A stretch of DNA of 7,862 bases from an uncultured Bacteroidales bacterium (GCA_946410535.1 CAMKAR010000093.1:1-7862); one strand, 5' to 3'; counted from the first letter of the stretch, positions 1 through 6,032 are shown. The notes: generated by a model not told the origin, from the letters alone. Numbers and translations: made by a program.

Positions 1-494
1 TGCATATTGCGTTGCAGCAAGGCGCGGTTGTATTTCAGCAAAGCGTTGAGATACAGGGGGTCGAACTGCGAAATCACCCCGTCGATGAACTTGCGGCGCA
101 GTTCGCTGCCGTCGTTGATGAGGTCACTGTCGTAAGGCGAAATCATCACCAGCGGGAACTTCCCGATATGGTCGCTCAGGCGGTCGTATTCCTTCTTGTT
201 GAAACGGAACGACTTCTTCGCATCGCGTTTCTGCACACACGAAACGAGTTCGTCATCCTTTCCGTCGTGACGATACACGCCATGAATAGCAAAGAAATCC
301 TGGCCGTGACGGATGTTCTGTTTGTCGGTAGCGGCAAAGAAACTCTTGCAAAACGAGAGGTAATAAATCGAGTCGAGGATGTTGGTCTTGCCTGCCCCGT
401 TGAGACCCACGAAACAATTGACGTTTTCCGAAAACAGCAGGTCAGCCGATTCGCAATTCTTGAAGTTGGTCAGTTTGAGTTCGTGGAGATACAT
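1..494 (-). CDS. recF: RecF DNA repair and replication protein, N-terminal part (gene cut by window edge)
   Basis: RecF is an SMC-like ATPase that binds ssDNA-dsDNA junctions and, with RecO and RecR, helps load RecA at gaps and stalled forks in the cytoplasm. 164 codons are visible, under half of the usual roughly 360-370. The start MYLHELKLTNFKN matches the family opening. The Walker A loop GLNGAGKT lies at residues 30-37 and is followed by NILDSIYYLSFCKSF. Further on are MISPYDSDLI and the RecF signature GSELRRKFID. The visible part ends in LLKYNRALLQRN, just before the coiled-coil arm. Walker B and the ABC signature lie beyond the left edge. The ATG at 494 is chosen because the family alignment begins there; another ATG 7 bases upstream is out of frame. 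It is last in the nusB-porQ-recF series, 94 bases after porQ, and the gap holds short repeats but no clear promoter. Identification is firm. Confidence 0.97.
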   Translation of the reverse strand, partial: MYLHELKLTNFKNCESADLLFSENVNCFVGLNGAGKTNILDSIYYLSFCKSFFAATDKQNIRHGQDFFAIHGVYRHDGKDDELVSCVQKRDAKKSFRFNKKEYDRLSDHIGKFPLVMISPYDSDLINDGSELRRKFIDGVISQFDPLYLNALLKYNRALLQRNM

Positions 495-502
495 CTTTCA
501 TA

Positions 503-532
503 GACTTCGGGACACGGGACTTCGGGACACGG
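503..532. repeat. Tandem 15-base repeat, two copies, upstream of recF
   Basis: GACTTCGGGACACGG occurs at 503-517 and again, identically, at 518-532, followed by GG. It sits 9 bases before the recF start, in the leader of recF. It belongs to a repeat-rich gap (495-588) that also holds GTCTCG-type repeats and a possible dispersed motif. No T-run or terminator hairpin is seen here. Confidence 0.85.
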
Positions 533-540
533 GGTCAGGA

Positions 541-559
541 CCTTGAGCTTGTCGAAAGG
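541..559. repeat. Possible dispersed intergenic motif (CTTGAGCTTGTCGAA type)
   Basis: CCTTGAGCTTGTCGAAAGG is an imperfect palindrome: the outer CCTT/AAGG arms pair and the centre pairs poorly. It resembles the CTGAGCTTGTCGAAG-type sequence that I recall as frequent in intergenic DNA of many bacteria. Only one copy is in this window, so calling it dispersed is inference. Confidence 0.4.
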
Positions 560-561
560 CC

Positions 562-586
562 GTCTCGCGTCTCGCAGTCTCGTGTC
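562..586. repeat. Three degenerate GTCTCG repeats between porQ and recF
   Basis: GTCTCG occurs at 562, 569 and 577 with spacings of 7 and 8 bases, ending in GTGTC. Read on the minus strand this is a GAGACGCGAGAC-like series that begins 2 bases after the porQ stop. It is related in composition to the GGGACACGG repeat nearby (GACACGAGAC against GACACGGGAC), so the two blocks may derive from one repeat family. Confidence 0.7.
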
Positions 587-588
587 AA

Positions 589-1638
589 TTAAAACTTACT
601 CAAGTCCACACGGAGCGTCAGGAAATTGGGCGAGCCGACGATGTTGTTTCTCGAACGCGCATAGTCGATTTGGAACGCCTTAATGCGCACGCCAAAGCCT
701 GCCGAAAAGCCGACCAAGCTACGCGCTTTGGGCACACCCATGTTGCGGTGCGTCTCGTAATTGTAGGAGGCCCTCAAGAAAAAGTTCTTGCCGATGGCCA
801 ACTCGCCGCCCACAACCAGGTGACACCCTAAATTGGTGAAGAACTTGGCGGCCTTAGACGGCTCGTTGTATTGCCCGGTGATGGGGTCATAGTAGCCCGC
901 AAGGTCGAGCGGGTCGGTGTAGAGCTTGTTCCAATGCTGGATGTCCTTGTAGCCCACGATGATGGTCAGGGGTAGGTGGTCGAGTTTCTTGGAGGCCATG
1001 AAGTCGAGCGAGAACGGGAGCCACTTGTTCTCCACGTTCAGCTCGCGGCAAAAGAGTTGCCTACCAATGTTGCGTGCGGCAAGGGTGAAAGCCCAGTTGG
1101 TGTAGGACCAATAGGTGGCGGCCACATCGACGCCGAGAGCACCCGCCACTCCGCTTTCGTACTGGACACCTGCGTATTTCAGGTTGGCCCCGATGCTCCA
1201 TTTGTCGGTAAGCTCGCGCCCCCAACCGAGGGTGACAGCATAGTCTGACACGTTGAAAGTGCTGCCATCCACGTTGCCACTCTCCGAGGCATATTGCATC
1301 TTGCCATAGTTGTAATACTGCACCGAAGCGGCAAAACTACCGACGTTCTCGAAGGTGTGGCTGTATTGCGCCGTGGCGAAATTCGTCCCAACATTGAAGT
1401 CGCCGACATACGACAACGTCATCTGGTTGTTCATCTCCGGCGAGATGGCCGACGGGTTGAACACCGCCGTCTGCAAGTCGCCATCGTGAACGGGCAAAGG
1501 CAGCCCGCCCAAGGCCACCACACGCGCCGAGTTGGCATCCGTCAAGGCCCGATACAAGCCGTTATTCACCTGCGCATTGGTTTGCAACGCAATGATTGAC
1601 AACAACAAAACTCCTATAATGTAGATTTCACGCTTCAT
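589..1638 (-). CDS. porQ: PorQ-like type IX secretion system outer-membrane protein
   Basis: This is a 349-residue outer-membrane beta-barrel of the PorQ kind. In Porphyromonas gingivalis PorQ works with PorU, PorV and PorZ in the surface complex that cleaves and attaches type IX cargo. Residues 1-22 are a signal peptide: MKREI, a hydrophobic core, then a likely cleavage TNA|QVNNG. The mature start LYRALTDANSARVVALGG and the following FNPSAISPEMNNQMTLSYV fit the PorQ/PorV family opening. Alternating hydrophobic strands rich in Y, G and aromatics continue to the end. The protein finishes in VDLSKF, a C-terminal aromatic typical of barrels. There is no CTD sorting domain, so it is machinery rather than cargo. 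It lies 56 bases after nusB with no recognisable -7 box between them, so co-transcription is likely. A generic PorV/PorQ-family barrel is the main alternative. Confidence 0.85.
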   Translation of the reverse strand: MKREIYIIGVLLLSIIALQTNAQVNNGLYRALTDANSARVVALGGLPLPVHDGDLQTAVFNPSAISPEMNNQMTLSYVGDFNVGTNFATAQYSHTFENVGSFAASVQYYNYGKMQYASESGNVDGSTFNVSDYAVTLGWGRELTDKWSIGANLKYAGVQYESGVAGALGVDVAATYWSYTNWAFTLAARNIGRQLFCRELNVENKWLPFSLDFMASKKLDHLPLTIIVGYKDIQHWNKLYTDPLDLAGYYDPITGQYNEPSKAAKFFTNLGCHLVVGGELAIGKNFFLRASYNYETHRNMGVPKARSLVGFSAGFGVRIKAFQIDYARSRNNIVGSPNFLTLRVDLSKF

Positions 1639-1694
1639 ATTTCGACATTTTTAGGATAACGGACACCGCTTTATATTATTGTTGGAAGCCCCAA

Positions 1695-2648
1695 TTATTT
1701 CTCCACCAGGCCCAAACCCGTCTTGACGAGTTTGCCCTGCTCCTTCAGCACCGTCGAAAGGCGATCGAGCACGCCATTGACGAAGCGACGGCTCTCAGGC
1801 GTGCTGTAGAACTTCGAGATCTCAATGTATTCATTGATGGTCACCCTGACAGGGATGGAATGGAATTCGCAAAACTCCGTTATCGCCATGTAAATCAATA
1901 TTTTGTCCATCAAGGCCAAACGGTCGTAGTCCCAATTGGAGATGTTGGCCTTCACCAGGTCGACATAGTCGTCGGCATGGAGAATGGTCTTCTCGAACAG
2001 CTTGACCACAAATTCCTTGTCGTCGCTCTCCTCCTTAAAGACAGGCGGTAGTTTCGACATGGCATCGAAGCTCGCCGGCAACTCGTTGAGGAACTTCCAC
2101 AGCAGGTAGATGGCGATGGGATAGTCGCTGTTGAACGTAAGGTCGCGGTCGGAATAATAGTCGAAAAGCAGTGTGTCGTCAGCCATGTAGGTATCCACCA
2201 TTGTGGCCAAGAAACCTCTGTCGTCGCCGAAACTGTCTTTTCCGTTCGACATATATTCCTTGTATTCAGGGCTTTCCAACATCCTATTATAAAAGGAGCG
2301 GATGAAGTCCTCTCTGGAATCGGCCCAATTGATTTTGTATTGGTCCTCCAACGAAAGCAAGTGCTTATTGTCTTCCAACGCATTGATAATCCGATTGTTG
2401 ACAAACTTCAGATTGGGGTTCAGGTCTTCAGCGGTGGGGAAGTGTTTGTTGCGGTTCTCCTCGATGCGGCGCTCGGCAAACTTCTTCACCTCTACCCAAA
2501 ACGACAATTGGTAGACAAACAGCTTGTAAAGGTCGTCGACCTCTTCAAGCAGATGACGCTCAGCCTGGGGCAAATTGGTACTATCGGACTGGTGGTAGGC
2601 GTAAATCTCTTGCAACGCCTTGATTCTCAAAAATCTTCTGTGCAACAT
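1695..2648 (-). CDS. nusB: Transcription antitermination factor NusB, long Bacteroidota form
   Basis: NusB pairs with NusE (ribosomal protein S10) on boxA RNA and supports rRNA antitermination. Canonical NusB is about 140 residues; this one is 317. The conserved NusB helices are at the C-terminus: NWDYDRLALMDKILIYMAITEF, the strand-like VRVTINEYIEISKFYSTPES, and RRFVNGVLDRLS. The N-terminal half, beginning MLHRRFLRIKALQEIYAY, matches the opening of family members, and the central extension is charged and helical. Long NusB proteins are usual in Bacteroidota. I chose the ATG at 2648 over an in-frame ATG at 2699 because the family alignment starts at MLHRR and because a promoter -7 box (2678-2685) lies inside the extra 17 codons. 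It is divergent from ferritin and is followed by porQ. The gene is intact. Confidence 0.93.
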   Translation of the reverse strand: MLHRRFLRIKALQEIYAYHQSDSTNLPQAERHLLEEVDDLYKLFVYQLSFWVEVKKFAERRIEENRNKHFPTAEDLNPNLKFVNNRIINALEDNKHLLSLEDQYKINWADSREDFIRSFYNRMLESPEYKEYMSNGKDSFGDDRGFLATMVDTYMADDTLLFDYYSDRDLTFNSDYPIAIYLLWKFLNELPASFDAMSKLPPVFKEESDDKEFVVKLFEKTILHADDYVDLVKANISNWDYDRLALMDKILIYMAITEFCEFHSIPVRVTINEYIEISKFYSTPESRRFVNGVLDRLSTVLKEQGKLVKTGLGLVEK

Positions 2649-2677
2649 AACGGTTCTGTTCGTATGGAAATAATTTG

Positions 2678-2685
2678 CAAAGGTA
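2678..2685 (-). promoter_or_regulatory. nusB promoter -7 box (Bacteroidota type)
   Basis: On the minus strand this reads TACCTTTG, matching the Bacteroides primary-sigma -7 consensus TAnnTTTG. It lies about 30 bases before the nusB ATG at 2648. No good -33 TTTG is visible at the usual 19-21 base spacing. It supports the shorter nusB start. Confidence 0.6.
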
Positions 2686-2689
2686 GCAT

Positions 2690-2725
2690 TTTTTTCCACT
2701 TGTCAGCCGCTGTCACAAGAAAAAA
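2690..2725. promoter_or_regulatory. Imperfect dyad between divergent nusB and ferritin promoters
   Basis: CTTGT (2699-2703) and CAG (2704-2706) mirror CTG (2710-2712) and ACAAG (2715-2719), with a two-base bulge at 2713-2714. The arms are flanked by T6 (2690-2695) and A6 (2720-2725), which extends the symmetry. It lies between the two outward-facing -7 boxes, where an operator would sit. No specific regulator motif is recognised; the function is inference. Confidence 0.4.
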
Positions 2726-2728
2726 GCC

Positions 2729-2736
2729 TATTTTTG
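2729..2736 (+). promoter_or_regulatory. Ferritin promoter -7 box (Bacteroidota type)
   Basis: TATTTTTG fits TAnnTTTG and lies 47 bases before the ferritin ATG. The flanking context CCTATTTTTGC is identical to that of the aroQ promoter. A -33 element at normal spacing is not evident; the nearest TTG is 26 bases upstream. Confidence 0.6.
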
Positions 2737-2783
2737 CCCTGATAATCGACAAAATCAATCAAACCAACTAAATTTTAAGCATT

Positions 2784-3296
2784 ATGATTAGCAAGAAATT
2801 AGCAAAAGCCATCAACGACCAAATCAATGCCGAGATGTGGTCGGCTTATCTCTATCTGAGCATGTCGCAAGACATCTACGCCAAAGGCTTCCATGGCATC
2901 GCCCATTGGTACAAGGTGCAATTCCTTGAGGAACAAGCCCATGCAGCCATTATGATCAACTATCTGCACAGCCAGGACGAGCGCGTTGTCCTCGCCCCCA
3001 TCGCCGAGGTGCAAACCGAATGGAAGAGCGTCTTGGCCGCCTTTGAGGACACCCTTGAACACGAGAAGAAGGTGACCGCCATGATCAACAACCTGTGCGA
3101 CATCGCCGACGAGGACAAAGACCGCGCCGCCGCCAACTTCCTCGCTTGGTTCATCGACGAGCAGGTGGAAGAGGAAGAAAACGCCCGCGACTTAGTGCGC
3201 CAAGCCACGATGATTGGCGACCACATCGGTGGCATGATCATGCTTGACAAGGAGCTGGGGGCCCGCGAATACCACACGCCCAGCCCGCTGAAGTAA
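2784..3296 (+). CDS. ftnA: Bacterial non-haem ferritin (FtnA type)
   Basis: Ferritin forms a 24-subunit cytoplasmic shell, oxidises Fe(II) at a di-iron centre and stores the ferric mineral. At 170 residues this is normal family length. All expected ferroxidase ligands are present at E. coli FtnA positions: E17, E50 and H53 in the stretch FLEEQAH, E94 in HEKK, and E126/Q127/E130 in IDEQVEEE. The additional site-C residue E49 is also present. Opening residues MISKKLAKAINDQINAEMWS and the segment NFLAWFIDEQ are characteristic. There is no haem-binding methionine pattern pointing to bacterioferritin and no Dps-type length. The ATG at 2784 follows an A/T-rich leader without a Shine-Dalgarno sequence. 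It is monocistronic: its own -7 box lies upstream and a hairpin terminator lies 25 bases after the stop. Confidence 0.96.
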   Translation: MISKKLAKAINDQINAEMWSAYLYLSMSQDIYAKGFHGIAHWYKVQFLEEQAHAAIMINYLHSQDERVVLAPIAEVQTEWKSVLAAFEDTLEHEKKVTAMINNLCDIADEDKDRAAANFLAWFIDEQVEEEENARDLVRQATMIGDHIGGMIMLDKELGAREYHTPSPLK

Positions 3297-3320
3297 AACC
3301 ACACCAAAAACGACAAACAA

Positions 3321-3358
3321 AGAAGGGCGTGTCAATAATGATGCGTCCTTCTCTTTTT
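3321..3358 (+). terminator. Rho-independent terminator after ferritin
   Basis: AGAAGGGCG (3321-3329) pairs with CGTCCTTCT (3344-3352) as a nine-base-pair stem with one G-T pair. Inside the loop, TCA/TGA can extend the pairing. CTTTTT follows at 3353-3358. On the opposite strand the exit side is also T-rich (TTTGTTTG), so it may also stop transcripts from the convergent reductase gene. Confidence 0.8.
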
Positions 3359-3380
3359 ACATATAATTTCCAAAAGTCAA

Positions 3381-3441
3381 CCACGAATTACCCATGAATA
3401 ATTTTTTGGAAAATTCGTGGTCAATTACATGATAATTCGTG
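3381..3441. repeat. Inverted and direct repeat cluster (CACGAATT units) between convergent genes
   Basis: CCACGAATT (3381-3389) is perfectly inverted at 3412-3420 (AATTCGTGG). A third unit, AATTCGTG, is at 3434-3441. In addition AATTACCCATGAATAATT (3386-3403) recurs in shortened form as AATTACATGATAATT (3423-3437). The 22-base loop of the main palindrome is A/T-rich. The element ends 9 bases from the reductase stop. It resembles the ATTCGTG-type intergenic repeats that I recall from Bacteroidales genomes; that link is from memory. Confidence 0.75.
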
Positions 3442-3450
3442 TTTAAGGAA

Positions 3451-4482
3451 TCACAGTTCCCCCGCCTGCTTCTTGGCCCAAAACTCCTTGAAATCGGCGT
3501 AGTTCTTCTGGAGCAGTTCCGGCGTGTTCAGGCCGTAGGGGCATTTCTCGTGACAGGCGTTGCAGTGCTTGCACTTCTCGATCTGCTTCATCTTTTCGTT
3601 CCATTCCTCCGTGAGGTAGACGCTCAACGGAGCGCGGCGCAGGAAGAGGCTCATGCGGGCGCAGTCGTAGATCTGGATGCCTGCCGGGCATGGCGTGCAA
3701 TAGCCGCAGCCACGGCAGAACTCGCCCGACAGTTCCTCGCGTTCCTTCTCGATCTTCCGCCACGAGGCCGAGTTGAGCTCCGGTTCGTGCTCTTGATAGG
3801 AAATGAACTCGTCGAGCTCGCTTTCGCGCTGTATGCCCCAGATGGGCAGCGCATGGTCGAACTGGTTGAGGAAGGCGTAGGCCAAGGCCGAATCGGTGAT
3901 GAGGCCGCCTGCCATGGCTTTCATGCAGATGAAGCCCATGTTATGCTTGTGGCACGCCTCAACAATCTTTTGGTCCTCCTCCGCCGAGAGGTAGGAAAAC
4001 GGATACTGTAGCGTGTCGTAGCAGTCGCGCTCGATGGCTTCCATGGCCACGCTCTGGCGGTGGTTGCTGATGCCGATGAAACGCACCTTGCCTTGCCGCT
4101 TGGCCACTTTCATGGCGTCATACAAGCCTTCCTTGTCGCCTGGGCGGGGACAATATGACGGGTTATGGAACTGATACAAGTCGAGGTAGTCGGTCTTAAG
4201 GTTGCGCAGCGTGGTGTGGAGGTCTTTCCAAAAGTCCTCAACGGTGGTGGCACCCGTCTTGGAGGCGATGATGACTTTCTTTCTCCTGTCGGCAAATGCC
4301 GCGCCTATCTTCTCCTCGCTGTCGGTATAGAACCGCGCCGTGTCGTAAAAGTTGATTCCATTGTCGTAAGCCTTGTGTAACAGATACACGGCTTCCTTCT
4401 CGCTGATGCGCTGTATGGGCAAGGCGCCAAAGCCATTCTTGTTGACTTTGAGGTTAGTCTTGCCTAATGTGATGGTTTTCAT
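3451..4482 (-). CDS. Aldo/keto reductase with C-terminal 4Fe-4S dicluster domain
   Basis: A 343-residue fusion of an NAD(P)H-dependent aldo/keto reductase barrel with a ferredoxin-like tail; substrate unknown. The catalytic tetrad is visible: D47 and Y52 in YDTARFYTD, K75 in IIASKTGA, H106 in LYQFHNP. The cofactor-side segment VRFIGISNH and the strand MGFICMKAMAGGL follow. The tail has C256-x2-C259-x2-C262-x2-C265-P and C304-x2-C307-x2-C310-x3-C314-P, enough for two [4Fe-4S] clusters, as in other fused members of this family. The protein has no signal peptide and is probably a cytoplasmic oxidoreductase. The frame extends to 4563, but the ATG at 4482 (MKTITLGKTNLKVN) is preferred: the family begins there and the promoter -7 box lies inside the extra codons. 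It is convergent with ferritin and divergent from aroQ. Confidence 0.93.
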   Translation of the reverse strand: MKTITLGKTNLKVNKNGFGALPIQRISEKEAVYLLHKAYDNGINFYDTARFYTDSEEKIGAAFADRRKKVIIASKTGATTVEDFWKDLHTTLRNLKTDYLDLYQFHNPSYCPRPGDKEGLYDAMKVAKRQGKVRFIGISNHRQSVAMEAIERDCYDTLQYPFSYLSAEEDQKIVEACHKHNMGFICMKAMAGGLITDSALAYAFLNQFDHALPIWGIQRESELDEFISYQEHEPELNSASWRKIEKEREELSGEFCRGCGYCTPCPAGIQIYDCARMSLFLRRAPLSVYLTEEWNEKMKQIEKCKHCNACHEKCPYGLNTPELLQKNYADFKEFWAKKQAGEL

Positions 4483-4500
4483 GGCTACATGATTTTGGCA

Positions 4501-4531
4501 CAAAAATACAAAAAGAATTGATACACACCAA
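4501..4531 (-). promoter_or_regulatory. Promoter of the aldo/keto reductase gene
   Basis: On the minus strand, TTGG (4531-4528) stands 19 bases before TATTTTTG (4508-4501). This fits the Bacteroidota -33/-7 arrangement (TTTG, spacer of about 19, TAnnTTTG) and is the best-formed promoter in the window. Transcription would begin near 4495, leaving a leader of roughly a dozen bases and supporting the ATG at 4482. Confidence 0.7.
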
Positions 4532-4570
4532 CTTTTATGCGTTTTTTTTCGCCATAACGACAAAATTCCC

Positions 4571-4578
4571 TATTTTTG
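4571..4578 (+). promoter_or_regulatory. aroQ promoter -7 box (Bacteroidota type)
   Basis: TATTTTTG fits TAnnTTTG and lies 15 bases before the aroQ ATG, so the mRNA leader would be very short. A T8 tract followed by CG (4542-4551) sits where the -33 element should be, but a clean TTTG is absent. The box overlaps a TTG codon at 4576, which argues against that codon as a start. Confidence 0.6.
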
Positions 4579-4593
4579 CGAAAAATTCCACCG

Positions 4594-5013
4594 ATGAAAA
4601 TTCTCATCCTCAACGGCCCTAACCTCAATCTTTTGGGCAAGCGTGAGCCTGAAATCTACGGCTCAATGCCTTTCGAGACTTATCTTGAACAGCTTCGCAG
4701 CCACTTTGCCGAGCACGAGATCGACTATTTCCAGACGAACCATGAAGGCGTATTGATCGACAAGCTGCAAGAGGCCGACAACCAATATGACGGCGTGGTG
4801 ATGAACCCCGGTGGCTACGCCCACACTTCCATCGCCTTGGCCGACTGCATCCGCGCCATAAGCATCCCCGTGGTGGAGGTCCACATCTCCGACATCACGA
4901 AGCGCGAGCCTTACCGCAGGCATTCCTACACGGCTGAGGCCTGCGTAAAAAGCTTTAAGGGATTGGGACTGCCGGGTTACGAGAGAGCAATCGAATTTCT
5001 TTTGATTGCCTAA
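4594..5013 (+). CDS. aroQ: 3-dehydroquinate dehydratase, type II
   Basis: Catalyses anti-elimination of water from 3-dehydroquinate to give 3-dehydroshikimate, step three of the shikimate pathway, as a cytoplasmic dodecamer. At 139 residues it has normal family length. The signature ILNGPNLNLLGKREPEIYG holds the lid arginine R17 and catalytic Y22. The substrate-binding N72 lies in NPGGYAHTSIALAD, catalytic H98 in VEVHIS, and R109 in YRRHS. One oddity is D101 directly after HIS, where most relatives have asparagine (HISN). The ATG at 4594 starts exactly at the family's first residues; a TTG six codons upstream is inside the -7 box. It is divergent from the reductase, and its stop codon overlaps the stop of the converging glycosyltransferase by 4 bases. 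Confidence 0.97.
   Translation: MKILILNGPNLNLLGKREPEIYGSMPFETYLEQLRSHFAEHEIDYFQTNHEGVLIDKLQEADNQYDGVVMNPGGYAHTSIALADCIRAISIPVVEVHISDITKREPYRRHSYTAEACVKSFKGLGLPGYERAIEFLLIA
4987..5009. other. Hairpin in the shared 3' ends of aroQ and the glycosyltransferase
   Basis: GCAATCGAA (4987-4995) pairs with TTTGATTGC (5001-5009) through nine pairs, one of them G-T, around a five-base loop. It lies in the last codons of aroQ and immediately beyond the glycosyltransferase stop. No T-run follows on either strand, so it is not a standard terminator. It could stabilise 3' ends; that is inference. Confidence 0.5.
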
Positions 5014-6032
5014 TCAGTGAAATCCCTCCCATCAAGCTCGCTGAACTTCTTCTTGCCCCGCAAGACATTGTCGAACACAATGTTGCGCCGATAGACGCAG
5101 CTCACCTGTTTGTGCTCAATGGTCTTACGGCCTTTGCGTAAGGTTTTCAGCCGTTTGTAGAAGTCACAATGTGCCTTGAAGACCATTTGGAAGTCCTTCG
5201 GGCAGCCCTCGAAGAGGAACTTGAACGCCGCCACCCAATCTAAAAGGATGCGATAGAGGATGATGCGTCTCAAATGGCGTTTGGGCAGGTTTTTCACCAA
5301 GAGCGACAGGTTGTTGCGGAAGTTAAGGTAGGTCTTGCGCGGAGAGTTCTTGGGCAACGTGCCGCCTCCGATATGGTAGATGTGCGACTGCGGGCAGCAA
5401 TAGATCTTATAGCCCGCGTTTTTCAGCCGCCAACAGAGGTCGATTTCCTCCATGTGGGCAAAGAAACTGTCGTCCAAGCCGCCAATTTGGTGGTACAAGT
5501 CGGCACGGACGAACATGCAGGCTCCCGTGGCCCAAAACACCTCCATCGGCTCGTCATATTGTCCCTCGTCGTTCTCCAAGGTCTGAAAAACACGTCCACG
5601 GCAAAACGGGTAGCCATATTTGTCAATGAAGCCGCCGCACGCGCCGGCATACTCGAATTGTTCCTTGTGGTAATACGACAAAATCTTGGGCTGGCAGGCT
5701 GCAACCTGCGGGTCGGCATCCATCAAGGCGACGACGGGTTCAATCCAATTCGGTGTCACTTCAATGTCGGAATTGAGCAACACATAATATTGTGCTTCAA
5801 CCTGTTGCAATGCAAGGTTATAGCCCGTGGCAAAGCCTCCGTTGCTTTCGTTCTCAATCAGTCGGATGTCGGGGAAACGTTCGCGCATGAAAGCCACCGA
5901 GTCGTCGGTCGAGGCATTGTCGGCCACGACGACCTCAGCCAACGCCGGGTCGCAATTGGCGATGACATTGGGCAGGAACTGTTCGAGGAACTTCCGCCCG
6001 TTGTAGTTCAATATGACGACAGCCACCTTCAT
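5010..6032 (-). CDS. Family 2 glycosyltransferase (WbbL/rhamnosyltransferase-like)
   Basis: A 340-residue GT-A inverting glycosyltransferase that probably transfers a sugar from a nucleotide donor to an envelope glycan or lipid at the cytoplasmic face; donor and acceptor are unknown. The start MKVAVVILNYNGRKFLE is typical. Nucleotide-binding VVVADNASTDDS lies at 35-45 and NESNGGFATGYN at 61-72. The metal-binding NSD is at 87-89 in LLNSDIEV, WATGACMFVR at 167-176, and the likely catalytic-base segment EEIDLCWR at 195-202, followed by HIYHIGGGT. The last 90 residues are basic with a hydrophobic stretch near 255-274, possibly a membrane-surface anchor. There is no signal peptide. Its ATG overlaps the stop of the upstream acyltransferase (ATGA at 6029-6032), indicating translational coupling. 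The 3' end overlaps aroQ by 4 bases, tail to tail. Confidence 0.92.
   Translation of the reverse strand: MKVAVVILNYNGRKFLEQFLPNVIANCDPALAEVVVADNASTDDSVAFMRERFPDIRLIENESNGGFATGYNLALQQVEAQYYVLLNSDIEVTPNWIEPVVALMDADPQVAACQPKILSYYHKEQFEYAGACGGFIDKYGYPFCRGRVFQTLENDEGQYDEPMEVFWATGACMFVRADLYHQIGGLDDSFFAHMEEIDLCWRLKNAGYKIYCCPQSHIYHIGGGTLPKNSPRKTYLNFRNNLSLLVKNLPKRHLRRIILYRILLDWVAAFKFLFEGCPKDFQMVFKAHCDFYKRLKTLRKGRKTIEHKQVSCVYRRNIVFDNVLRGKKKFSELDGRDFTD

Noticed and set aside
12..503. Plus-strand open frame opposite recF
   Set aside because: The minus strand encodes RecF with Walker A and signature motifs; the plus frame is an antisense shadow.
503..586. Possible CRISPR or iteron array
   Set aside because: Units are 6-15 bases, only two or three copies, with no regular spacers and no cas or rep gene nearby.
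2649..2699. Longer nusB start at 2699
   Set aside because: The added 17 residues do not match the family, and the -7 box TACCTTTG lies inside them.
2700..2702. TTG as a -33 element for the ferritin promoter
   Set aside because: It is 26 bases from the -7 box, clearly longer than the usual spacing of about 19-21.
2340..2771. Plus-strand open frame of 143 codons across the nusB start and promoter region
   Set aside because: It lies mostly antisense to nusB and runs through the divergent promoters; its translation has no family features.
4483..4563. Longer aldo/keto reductase start at 4563
   Set aside because: The extra 27 residues precede the family start and contain the -33/-7 promoter.
4576..4593. 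TTG start for aroQ
   Set aside because: The codon is part of the -7 box, and the ATG at 4594 matches the family's first residue.
4987..5009. Intrinsic terminator for aroQ or the glycosyltransferase
   Set aside because: The stem is A/T-rich and no T-run follows on either strand; it is kept only as a hairpin.
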